Source: Thermaceae bacterium (GTDB taxonomy: Bacteria > Deinococcota > Deinococci > Deinococcales > Marinithermaceae). Taken from it: 6,159 nt of DNA. Location: assembly GCA_015490435.1 (NCBI GenBank), contig WFXV01000107.1:1-6159 (forward strand), written 5' to 3'. A program made the translations under genes and the position numbers. Below, piece by piece: positions 1 through 6,045 of this stretch. Under the pieces are notes generated by a model, which saw nothing but the letters and a program-made list of their open reading frames with translations, was not told where the DNA came from and searched no databases. Position 1 is the stretch's first letter. Every line of letters begins with the position of its first letter.

Positions 1-1287
1 GAGGTAGGGGTTAAAGGGGTCGGCCACCGCCGCCTCGGGCTCGCCCCCGGCCAGGCGGTCGGGGTGGTCCTCATAGTAGGCGTCGAGGGGGTCCTCGCGG
101 GGGATCCAGACGACGAGGGCCCGGCGGTCGCCCCTTCCCGCCCGGCCGGCCCGCTGCCAGAGGCTCATCATCGAGCCGGGGAAGCCCACCAGGACGACGG
201 CGTCGAGGTCGCCGATGTCGATGCCGAGCTCGAGCGCGTTGGTGGCGACGAGCACCGAAATCTCGCCCTTTTTGAAGGCTTCCTCGAGCTTCCTCCGGTC
301 CTTCGCCGTGTATCCCGCGCGGTAGGTGCGGATCTGCCCCGCGAAGGGCGAGTTCCGGGTGTATTTGCCGATCAGCTCGACGCTTTTCCGGCTGTTTGCG
401 AAGATCAGGGTCTTGAGCCCGTAGGCGGCGGCGTGCTCGGCGAGGAGGGCGGCCTCGATGTTGGGGCTCCTTCGCACCTCGCCGGTCTTGTCAAGGGCCT
501 TCGGGCGCCAGAGGACGAACTCGCGCTCGGTGCGGGAGCCCGCCCTCCGGATCGCGAAAAACGCCTCGCCGAAGAGCCGCTCCGCGTGCTCGGCGGGGTT
601 TTTTATCGTGGCGCTCGCGGCGATGATCTGGGGATTTGCCCCGTAGTAGCGGGCAAGGCGTAAAAGCCTCCTAAAGATCATCCCCGCGTGGCTTCCAAAG
701 ACGCCCCGGTAGTAGTGGAGCTCGTCCACTACCAAATAGCGGAGCCGCCCCAGAAACCGCGCCCACTCGGGGTGGCGGGGGAGGATGCCGTAGTGGAGCA
801 TGTCGGGGTTGGTGAGAATCAGCCTTCCGGTCTCGCGGGCGCGGCGCCTTTTTTCCGAGTGGGTGTCGCCGTCGTAGGTGAAGGTGACCCGGGCAAGGCC
901 GAGCGCCTTTTCCATCGCGAGGAGCCTTCGCTCCTGGTCGCGGGCAAGCGCCTTGGTGGGGAAGACGAAGAGGGCGGTTTCGTCCTCGAGCGCCGCCTTC
1001 AGGGCGGGGGCCTGGTAGACGAGGCTCTTGCCGCTCGCGGTGGGGGTGGCGAGGACGACGTTCTCGCCGGCCTCGATCGCCCGGAAGGCCTCGGCCTGGT
1101 GCTCGAAAGGGGAAAGGCCCAGGGCCGCGAGGACCCCGGAGAACGCCCCGCTGTATTCGGCTTTCTTTAAGGGCTCGGCGCGGAGGAGCTCGGCGTAGGC
1201 GATCTGGTCGGCGTAGCCCTCGATCTCCTTGAGCCACGCGCGGTAGCTTCCGAAGGGTTCGATCGCGGGCGGGAGCTTCGCCGGCAC
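1..1287 (-). CDS. MrfA/YprA-like DEAD/DEAH-box helicase, C-terminus cut by window edge
   Basis: Superfamily 2 ATP-dependent DNA helicase; 429 residues are visible and the reading frame is open at position 1. Motifs in order: Q64 in a SPFEHQ context, motif I TPTASGKS (81-88), Ia PTKALARDQ (110-118), Ib around LTNPDMLH (158-165), motif II DELH (188-191), SAT (225-227), motif IV LIFANSRKSVE (294-304), motif V ATNALELGIDIG (348-359) and motif VI QRAGRAGR (378-385). The order, the DELHYYRGVFGSH context and the PLDAYYEDHP stretch after motif VI resemble the MrfA (B. subtilis YprA) family, usually over 700 aa with a four-cysteine C-terminal DUF1998/MZB domain; that part would lie beyond the edge. 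MrfA works in mitomycin C adduct repair; the same role here is inference. The GTG at 1287 is the only usable early start: a TGA lies just upstream in frame and the next ATG is near residue 125. The start follows the mrp stop by four bases (GAGG), so translation is probably coupled. An Lhr-type helicase is the less likely alternative. Confidence 0.85.
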   Translation of the reverse strand, partial: MPAKLPPAIEPFGSYRAWLKEIEGYADQIAYAELLRAEPLKKAEYSGAFSGVLAALGLSPFEHQAEAFRAIEAGENVVLATPTASGKSLVYQAPALKAALEDETALFVFPTKALARDQERRLLAMEKALGLARVTFTYDGDTHSEKRRRARETGRLILTNPDMLHYGILPRHPEWARFLGRLRYLVVDELHYYRGVFGSHAGMIFRRLLRLARYYGANPQIIAASATIKNPAEHAERLFGEAFFAIRRAGSRTEREFVLWRPKALDKTGEVRRSPNIEAALLAEHAAAYGLKTLIFANSRKSVELIGKYTRNSPFAGQIRTYRAGYTAKDRRKLEEAFKKGEISVLVATNALELGIDIGDLDAVVLVGFPGSMMSLWQRAGRAGRGDRRALVVWIPREDPLDAYYEDHPDRLAGGEPEAAVADPFNPYL

Positions 1288-1291
1288 CCTC

Positions 1292-2371
1292 CTACTTCTT
1301 CAAGGGGATGTTGAGGAAGGGCTTTTGGTGGGGGGTCTCCTTTGGCTTTCGGCTGCTCGCCACCACCGCCACCCGCCGCGCGGTGTTCTCGGCGAGCTCG
1401 CGGTAGGCCTCGCCCAGGGGCCCTTCCTCGAGGGCCGCCGGGAAGCCCGCGTCCGAGCCCTTTCGGATCTTGGGCTCGATCGGGATCTGGCCAAGGAGGG
1501 GCGCGCCGTACTTCTCGGCGTAGGCGGCGAGGCCGCCGGAGCCGAAGATGTCGTGTTTTTCGCCGCAGGAGGGGCAGACGAAGTAGCTCATGTTCTCGAC
1601 GAAGCCGAGCACCGGGACCTCGAGCTTTTCCAGCATCGTCACCGCCCGGCGCACGTCCTCGAGCGCCACCTCTTGCGGAGTGCCCACCACGATCGCCCCG
1701 GTGAGCGGCACGAGCTGCATCACCGAGAGGGGGATGTCGCCGGTGCCCGGGGGCATGTCCACGATCACGTAGTCGAGCTCGCCCCACTCGGTCTTGGTGA
1801 CGAAGTCGCGGACGAAGGAGTGCTGCAACGAACCCCGCCAGACGATGGGCTGGCCGTCGGGGACGACGAGACCCAGGCTCACGAGCTTGACCCCGTGGGC
1901 CTCGATGGGGAGGATCTTGCCGCCCCGGGTCATGAGCGGCCGGCCCAGGGCGCCGAGCATCCGGGGGGCGTTGGGGCCGAAGGCGTCGGCGTCGAAGAGC
2001 CCCACCTTGGCCCCGAGCAGGCCGAGGGCCACCGCCAGGTTCACCGCGGTGGTGCTCTTGCCCACGCCGCCCTTGCCGGCCACCACCGCGATCACGTGGT
2101 CCACGCCGGGGAGGGGCTTTTGCTGGATGGGGCTCTCGGCGTCGAGGGTGATCGCCACCTCCTTGGCGCCGATTTCCTTCACCGCCGCCTCGGCGTCGGC
2201 CTTGAGCTTGTCCTTTAGGGGGCAGGCGGGGGTGGTGAGCTTCAGGGTGAAGGCCACCCGGTCGCCTTCGATTTTGAGGTCGCGGACGAACCCGAGGGTG
2301 ACGATGTCCTTCTTGAAGTCGGGGTCGATGACCTTTCTCAGCGCGTCCAGCACCTGGGCCTCGGTCAACAT
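1292..2371 (-). CDS. mrp: Mrp/ApbC family Fe-S cluster carrier ATPase
   Basis: Cytosolic P-loop ATPase that binds a [4Fe-4S] cluster at its dimer interface and passes it to apoproteins (ApbC/NBP35/Ind1 family); 359 aa, usual for the fused bacterial form. Residues 1-75 form an N-terminal MIP18/DUF59 domain with its typical cysteine (TPACP, C50). The ATPase domain has a deviant Walker A GKGGVGKS (99-106), DADAFGPN (127-134), the family hallmark DMPPGTGD (205-212) and the cluster-binding pair CPSCG (C266, C269). The start is set at ATG 2369-2371 (MLTEAQVLDALRKV), where homology begins; AGGTG lies four bases upstream. A further ATG 12 codons upstream would add an unlikely MCSWVSRYPRCD peptide. 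First gene of the leftward pair, four bases ahead of the helicase. Large open frames on the same stretch in other frames are shadows caused by GC-rich third positions. Confidence 0.95.
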   Translation of the reverse strand: MLTEAQVLDALRKVIDPDFKKDIVTLGFVRDLKIEGDRVAFTLKLTTPACPLKDKLKADAEAAVKEIGAKEVAITLDAESPIQQKPLPGVDHVIAVVAGKGGVGKSTTAVNLAVALGLLGAKVGLFDADAFGPNAPRMLGALGRPLMTRGGKILPIEAHGVKLVSLGLVVPDGQPIVWRGSLQHSFVRDFVTKTEWGELDYVIVDMPPGTGDIPLSVMQLVPLTGAIVVGTPQEVALEDVRRAVTMLEKLEVPVLGFVENMSYFVCPSCGEKHDIFGSGGLAAYAEKYGAPLLGQIPIEPKIRKGSDAGFPAALEEGPLGEAYRELAENTARRVAVVASSRKPKETPHQKPFLNIPLKK

Positions 2372-2438
2372 ATCGCACCTAGGATACCGGGAAACCCAAG
2401 AACACAAGTCGGCTTTGGTTACCCTGTAAGCTGGCGAC
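2372..2438. promoter_or_regulatory. Divergent promoter region between mrp and the 116-aa gene
   Basis: This 67-bp spacer must hold the start signals for both directions and is AT-richer than its surroundings. Leftward, TATCCT (2386 to 2381, minus strand) is a plausible -10 box, with a weak -35 (CTTGTG or ACTTGT) 16-17 bp upstream; transcription would begin only about 2-3 bases before the mrp ATG. Rightward there are two -10 candidates, TACCCT (2420-2425) and TAAGCT (2427-2432), with no clear -35. TAAGCT ends six bases before the GTG at 2439, the spacing expected of a leaderless mRNA, which is common in Deinococcota. A CCTAGG palindrome lies at 2378-2383. No operator or riboswitch is recognisable. 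Box assignments are by eye. Confidence 0.45.
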
Positions 2439-2789
2439 GTGGCCGTAGACGAGCGGGAGCTGATCCTCGAGCTCTTCCCGGGAACCCCCTTCGACCTCCT
2501 CCCCCCGGGCGAGGTGCTCTACTACCGCGAAGGCGAGAACGTGGTCATCGAGGAGCCCCCCTTTCGGGCGGTCTTCGAGCCGGTGGAGCGGCCCCCGCTC
2601 CCCCGGCCCGGCGTCTGCGAGGCCTGCGGCCGGCTCCTCGGCGGGGCCTTTGCCCGCTATTTCCGGGTGCGGCTTGCCGGAGCGCGGGTGGTGCGCTACG
2701 CCCTCCTTTGCGAGGACACCGAGGCCTGCCGCGAGCGCGCCCGCCCCGAGGTTTTGAGGCGCATCCTGAGGAAAGGTATACTCCCTTAG
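2439..2789 (+). CDS. Hypothetical protein with four paired cysteines (possible zinc site), 116 aa
   Basis: I do not recognise a named family. The protein has an acidic, proline-rich N-terminal half (residues 1-57) and a cysteine-containing C-terminal half: C60-x2-C63 (CEACG) and C91-x5-C97 (LLCEDTEAC), separated by a stretch that looks like a beta hairpin, then a basic helix (98-113). That spacing fits a treble-clef or zinc-ribbon metal site and loosely recalls the C-terminal zinc finger of EF-G-binding (FBP) proteins, but this is only a pattern impression. The start is fixed: GTG 2439 is preceded in frame by a TAA at 2427-2429 with no other start between. No Shine-Dalgarno is visible upstream, which suits a leaderless mRNA. 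The codon pattern matches its neighbours. It heads the rightward series, and its last 36 bases carry the promoter of gfh1, so a link to transcription or translation is possible but unproven. Confidence 0.75.
   Translation: MAVDERELILELFPGTPFDLLPPGEVLYYREGENVVIEEPPFRAVFEPVERPPLPRPGVCEACGRLLGGAFARYFRVRLAGARVVRYALLCEDTEACRERARPEVLRRILRKGILP
2754..2782 (+). promoter_or_regulatory. Sigma-A type promoter for gfh1 inside the upstream gene
   Basis: TTGAGG (2754-2759, four of six to TTGACA) is followed after exactly 17 bp by TATACT (2777-2782, five of six to TATAAT). Transcription would start around 2789-2790, directly before the gfh1 Shine-Dalgarno GGAGG (2792-2796). The boxes lie in the last 12 codons of the 116-aa gene. 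It is the best consensus promoter in the window; activity is inferred. Confidence 0.65.
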
Positions 2790-2801
2790 TTGGAGGCGTT
2801 T

Positions 2802-3278
2802 ATGGCGCGGGAAGTGCGACTGACCAAGGAAGGTTACGCGCGGCTCAAGGCCGAGCTCGAGAAGTGGCAGCAGAAACTCGAGGAGATCACCAAGATTCTC
2901 CAAGAATTGATGGAATCCTCCGACGACTACGACGACTCCGGCCTCGAGGACGCGAAGCGCGAGAAGGCCCGCATCGAGGCGGCGATCGCTCAGCTCGAGG
3001 ACGTGCTCTCCCGGGCGGTGATCATCGAGGGCGCCGAGGCCAAGGGCAAGGTCGCGCTGGGGAGCACCTTGGTGATCCAGGACACCCAGACCGGCGAGAG
3101 CTTCGAGATCCAGATCGTGGCGCCGGCGGAGGCGAGCGTCCTCGTCGAGCCGATGAAGGTCTCCGACGAGAGCCCGGTGGGCTCGGCGGTGCTCGGCAAG
3201 CGGGCCGGCGACGTGGTCAAGGTCGAGGTGCCCACCGGCGAGGTCAAGGAGTACCGCGTGCTTTCGATCCTGGAGTAG
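2802..3278 (+). CDS. gfh1: Gfh1, Gre-family inhibitor of RNA polymerase
   Basis: GreA/GreB-fold protein of 158 aa. An N-terminal antiparallel coiled coil (about 1-75) enters the secondary channel of RNA polymerase; a C-terminal FKBP-like domain (about 80-158; APAEASVLVEPMKVSDESPVG) binds the rim. True GreA has a DLSENAEY-type tip with one Asp and one Glu that stimulate RNA cleavage. Here the tip reads ESSDDYDDSGLE (39-50), with four aspartates at 41, 42, 44 and 45. This is the hallmark of Thermus Gfh1, which does not stimulate cleavage but blocks catalysis by acting on the active-site metal, most strongly at acidic pH. The Gfh1 call rests on this tip and on overall resemblance recalled from memory. 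ATG 2802 is chosen over the in-frame TTG at 2790 because GGAGG lies five bases before it and MAREVRLTKEGY is the normal family beginning. Own promoter upstream; lysS follows after three bases, so the two are probably cotranscribed. Confidence 0.9.
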   Translation: MAREVRLTKEGYARLKAELEKWQQKLEEITKILQELMESSDDYDDSGLEDAKREKARIEAAIAQLEDVLSRAVIIEGAEAKGKVALGSTLVIQDTQTGESFEIQIVAPAEASVLVEPMKVSDESPVGSAVLGKRAGDVVKVEVPTGEVKEYRVLSILE

Positions 3279-3281
3279 CCC

Positions 3282-4778
3282 GTGCCCGAGTGGAACGAGC
3301 AGACCCGGGAGCGGCTTAAGAACCTCGAGGCCCTGGTCGAAGCCGGTTTCGAGCCCTTTCCCTACCGCTTTGAAAAGGACGCGAGCGCGGCCAAGCTAAA
3401 AGCCCGCCACCCCGACCCGAAGCCCGGCGAGGAGTGGCCCGAGGAGAAGGTGCGCCTCGCCGGAAGGCTGGTCGCGCTTCGTCGCATGGGCAAGGCGAGC
3501 TTTGCCCACCTGCTCGACGAGACCGGCAAGATCCAGCTTTTCTTTTCCAAGAACGACACCGAGCACTACCCGCTCATCAAGAAGCTCGACGTCGGCGACA
3601 TCGTTGGCGTCGAGGGCACGGTCTTCGTCACCAAGACCGGCGAGCTCACGGTCAAGGTCCACCGCTGGCAGCCGCTCGTCAAAAGCCTCCACCCGCTTCC
3701 CGACAAGTGGCACGGCATCAAGGACAAGGAGGTCCGCTATCGCCAGCGCTACCTCGACCTGATCGTGAACCCCGAGGTGCGCGAGGTCTTCAGGAAGCGG
3801 GCCAAAATCGTCGGCTACGTGCGGCGGTTTTTTGAGGAGAAGGGATTTTTGGAGGTCGAGACCCCGGTGATCCAGCCCACCGCCGCCGGTGCCGAGGCGC
3901 GGCCCTTCGTCACCTACCACAACGCCCTGGGGCGGGAGTTCTACCTCCGGATCGCGCTCGAGCTCCCCTTGAAAAAACTCCTCGTCGGCGGCTACGAGAA
4001 GGTCTTCGAGATCGGCCGGGTCTTCCGGAACGAGGGGATCGACGCCCAGCACAACCCCGAGTTCACCATGCTCGAGGCCTACTGGGCCTACGCCGACTAT
4101 AACGACGTGGCCCGGCTCGTCGAGGAGCTCCTCTCGGGGCTTGCCCTGGAGCTCTACGGCTCCTACAAGGTGCCCTACCAGGGGAGGACGCTCGACTTCA
4201 CCCCGCCCTTTAGGCGCATTCGCTTCGTCGAGGCGCTAAAGGAGAAGGCTGGGCTCGACTTCGACCCCCTGGACCTCGAACGCCTTCGCATCTGGGCCGA
4301 CGCGAAGCACCCCGAGCTCGTGGACGTGCCCTCCTACAAGCTCCTCGACAAGCTCTTTGGCATCTACGTCGAGCCCGAGCTCCAGGATCCCACCTTCGTC
4401 TACGACTTCCCGCTGGTGATCAGCCCGCTAGCGAAGAAGCACCGGGAAGACCCCCGGCTCACCGAGCGCTGGGACCTCTACGTCGCCGGGCTCGAGCTCG
4501 CCCCCGCCTACTCCGAGCTCAACGACCCCCTGGACCAGCGGGAGCGCTTCGAGGAGCAGGCCCGCCGTCGCGCCGCCGGCGACGAGGAGGCGGCCGAGAT
4601 CGACGAGGACTTTCTCACCGCCTTGGAGTACGGCATGCCCCCGGCGGGCGGGCTGGGGCTCGGCATCGATCGCCTGGCGATGATCTTCACCGACCAGCCC
4701 ACGATCCGCGACGTGATCCTCTTCCCCCTCATGAAGCCCCGGAAAAGCGGCGGCGAGGAGGAAAAAGAGGAAGGCTAG
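3282..4778 (+). CDS. lysS: Lysyl-tRNA synthetase, class II
   Basis: Charges tRNA-Lys with lysine using ATP, in the cytoplasm as a dimer; 498 aa, close to the usual ~500. An N-terminal anticodon-binding OB fold spans about 57-140 (VRLAGRLVALRRMGKASFAH at its start). The class II catalytic core follows: RYRQRYLDL (152-160), motif 1 FLEVETPVIQP (189-199), motif 2 FRNEGIDAQHNPEFTMLE (248-265) with the ATP-binding arginine, and motif 3 GLGLGIDRLAMIFT (457-470). ARPFVTYHNAL (206-216) and the NPEFTMLEAYWAYADY stretch are typical of LysRS rather than AspRS or AsnRS. The extreme C-terminus is a charged tail (GGEEEKEEG). The start is GTG 3282, six bases after GGAG (3272-3275), which overlaps the end of gfh1. 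All motifs are intact and nothing suggests damage. The metal transporter gene follows after two bases. Confidence 0.97.
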   Translation: MPEWNEQTRERLKNLEALVEAGFEPFPYRFEKDASAAKLKARHPDPKPGEEWPEEKVRLAGRLVALRRMGKASFAHLLDETGKIQLFFSKNDTEHYPLIKKLDVGDIVGVEGTVFVTKTGELTVKVHRWQPLVKSLHPLPDKWHGIKDKEVRYRQRYLDLIVNPEVREVFRKRAKIVGYVRRFFEEKGFLEVETPVIQPTAAGAEARPFVTYHNALGREFYLRIALELPLKKLLVGGYEKVFEIGRVFRNEGIDAQHNPEFTMLEAYWAYADYNDVARLVEELLSGLALELYGSYKVPYQGRTLDFTPPFRRIRFVEALKEKAGLDFDPLDLERLRIWADAKHPELVDVPSYKLLDKLFGIYVEPELQDPTFVYDFPLVISPLAKKHREDPRLTERWDLYVAGLELAPAYSELNDPLDQRERFEEQARRRAAGDEEAAEIDEDFLTALEYGMPPAGGLGLGIDRLAMIFTDQPTIRDVILFPLMKPRKSGGEEEKEEG

Positions 4779-4780
4779 CG

Positions 4781-5692
4781 GTGGCCGCAAGCAGGCTCGC
4801 GCTTTGGACCCTCCTGGTGGGGGTCCTTTCGCTTCTTTTGAAGCTTTGGGCGTACCGGGTCACCGGTTCGGTGGCGGTGTATTCCGATGCGCTCGAGTCG
4901 CTCGTCAACCTGGCGGCGGCGCTCGGGATGGCGGCGGCGGTGGGGTACGCCGCCCGGCCGCCCGACGAGCGCCACCCCTTCGGCCATTCCAAGGCCGAGT
5001 ACCTCTGGGCGGTGGTCGAGGGCGTTTTGGTGGTGCTGGCGGCGGGGGCGATCTTGCGCTCGGCCTTTTCCCGTTTCGCTGAGCCCCTGCCGCTTTCCGC
5101 CCCGCCGGCGGGGCTTTTCTTCCTCGCCCTGGCCGCGCTTCTTAACGGGGCCTGGGGGCTTTTCCTTCTCCGGCGGGGGCGGGCGCTCGCTTCCGCCGCA
5201 CTCGAGGCCGACGGGCTGCACCTCGTCGCCGACACCGCCACCACGCTCGGGGTCATGGCCGGGCTGCTGCTCGCCTGGCGGACGGGGGCGGTCTGGCTCG
5301 ATCCGCTCTTCGCCCTCTTCGTCGCCGCCCATGTGCTCTGGCTCGGCCTCGGCATCGTCCGCCGCTCGGTGGGCGGGCTGCTCGACGAGGCGCTCGCGCC
5401 CGAGGTCCGGGCGCGGGTCGAGGCGGCGGTGCGGGAGGCGATGGCGGGGGCGCTCGAGGTCCACGACCTGCGCACCCGCCGGGCCGGCGCCCGGGCCTTC
5501 GTCGAGCTCCACCTGGTGGTGCCGGCGGCGATGACCGTGGAGGAGGCCCACGCGATCGCGACGCGGATCGAGGAGGCGGTTCAGGAGGTACTCCCCGGGG
5601 CCTGGGTGACGGTCCACGTCGAGCCCGAGGGCGAGCTCCTCCACCGGGGGATCCGCCCCGCCCGGGACCATCCGCCCCGGGATGCGCGCTAG
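4781..5692 (+). CDS. Cation diffusion facilitator (CDF) family metal exporter
   Basis: Inner-membrane proton-coupled exporter of divalent metals, 303 aa, the normal CDF length. Hydrophobic segments lie near residues 6-24, 40-58, 76-94, 110-130, 152-167 and 172-192, giving the expected six helices. They are followed by a cytoplasmic C-terminal domain (about 203-285) with metal-site-like histidines H228, H244, H257 and H279. The conserved loop DERHPFGHSKAEY (62-74) and helix-5 motif H147-x3-D151 (GLHLVAD) mark the family. Helix 2 reads YSDALESLVN (34-43); by alignment from memory to E. coli FieF, its D45/D49 pair corresponds to E39/N43 here, a variant seen in a CDF branch. Substrate (Zn, Mn, Fe, Cd or Co) is not determined. 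The start is GTG 4781, six bases after GGAAGG (4769-4774) in the lysS tail. The C-terminus ends in a short charged, proline-rich tail (290-303). It is packed behind lysS, which suggests cotranscription without implying a shared function. Confidence 0.93.
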   Translation: MAASRLALWTLLVGVLSLLLKLWAYRVTGSVAVYSDALESLVNLAAALGMAAAVGYAARPPDERHPFGHSKAEYLWAVVEGVLVVLAAGAILRSAFSRFAEPLPLSAPPAGLFFLALAALLNGAWGLFLLRRGRALASAALEADGLHLVADTATTLGVMAGLLLAWRTGAVWLDPLFALFVAAHVLWLGLGIVRRSVGGLLDEALAPEVRARVEAAVREAMAGALEVHDLRTRRAGARAFVELHLVVPAAMTVEEAHAIATRIEEAVQEVLPGAWVTVHVEPEGELLHRGIRPARDHPPRDAR

Positions 5693-5701
5693 GCTCAGGG
5701 T

Positions 5702-5947
5702 ATGAAGCCGGACGTTCGCATCGAGGGTACTGCGGTCACGGTGCGGGGCCCCAGGCCCCAGGTCGAGCGGATCGCCGACCGGCTGCTCTCCGGCGACTAC
5801 CCCTACCGCGTCGAGGGTAGCCTCTACGGCCACCGCTACGCCGAGGTCTGCGTGCGCTTCGAGGCGGCCGAGGCGGCCTCCTGGTTCGCCGGCGTGGCCA
5901 AGGACGAGCTTTTGGGCCCCGAGTTCGCCGAGCCCGGCGTCGAGTAG
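5702..5947 (+). CDS. Hypothetical protein, 81 aa
   Basis: I do not recognise this protein. It is small, soluble-looking and acidic, with no signal peptide or membrane segment. Secondary structure by eye is two short strands (VRIEGTAVTVRG, 5-16), a helix (PQVERIADRLLS, 19-30), two strands (33-40 and 46-54) and a second helix (55-70), a beta-beta-alpha-beta-beta-alpha order seen in many small ligand- or RNA-binding folds. One cysteine (C50) is present, so no zinc site. ATG 5702 lies nine bases after the CDF stop. AGG at 5691-5693 is a weak ribosome site and AGGG at 5697-5700 sits too close to the ATG. Third-position GC and in-frame codon use match the neighbours, which supports a real gene. An insertion sequence begins almost directly behind its stop codon (TAG 5945-5947), so the natural end could in principle have been changed by the insertion. 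Confidence 0.65.
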   Translation: MKPDVRIEGTAVTVRGPRPQVERIADRLLSGDYPYRVEGSLYGHRYAEVCVRFEAAEAASWFAGVAKDELLGPEFAEPGVE

Positions 5948-5970
5948 CTAGGTGTAACCTCCCAACACGT

Positions 5971-6045
5971 TGTTCACTGGAGCCCCATACCCTGGTGCCT
6001 GTGAAGGCATGGCTTTCAGCACGAGAGGAGGGGCTCCAGTGAACA
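5971..6045 (+). repeat. Perfect 16-bp inverted repeat spanning the transposase start (possible start-sequestering hairpin)
   Basis: TGTTCACTGGAGCCCC at 5971-5986 is the exact reverse complement of GGGGCTCCAGTGAACA at 6030-6045, with 43 bases between. In RNA the stem would enclose the transposase GTG (6039-6041, paired with CAC 5975-5977) and the 3' end of its Shine-Dalgarno run (6030-6033). The loop contains a small nested hairpin, TGCCT-GTGA-AGGCA (5996-6009). No U-tract follows, so this is not an ordinary terminator. The arms may also be transposase binding sites. Confidence 0.8.

Noticed and set aside
64..663. 199-aa plus-strand frame opposite the helicase, and the 160-aa frame at 688-1170
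   Set aside because: Both are antisense to intact helicase motifs and lack recognisable features.
1167..2378. 403-aa minus-strand open frame overlapping mrp
   Set aside because: It is a frame-shifted reading of mrp, rich in Arg/Pro/Gly, with no domain signal; the 359-aa frame has every Mrp motif.
2790..2801. Upstream TTG start for gfh1
   Set aside because: It overlaps the Shine-Dalgarno GGAGG that serves ATG 2802, and the family begins at MAREV.
4775..5833. 352-aa and 248-aa minus-strand frames opposite the CDF gene
   Set aside because: Low-complexity Arg/Pro/Gly translations antisense to a clear membrane transporter; a high-GC shadow.
5688..5952. Two GCTAGG copies (5688-5693 and 5947-5952) as a direct repeat flanking the 81-aa gene
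   Set aside because: Each overlaps or abuts a TAG stop codon and six bases is short; more likely coincidence than a transposition scar.
6009..6038. In-frame ATG at 6009 as the transposase start
   Set aside because: GAAGG sits only one base from this ATG; GTG 6039 has AGGAGG at good spacing and matches the family beginning.
5971..6045. The inverted repeat as a rho-independent terminator of the operon
   Set aside because: The 43-base loop and lack of a following T-run do not fit; the right arm is followed by transposase coding sequence.
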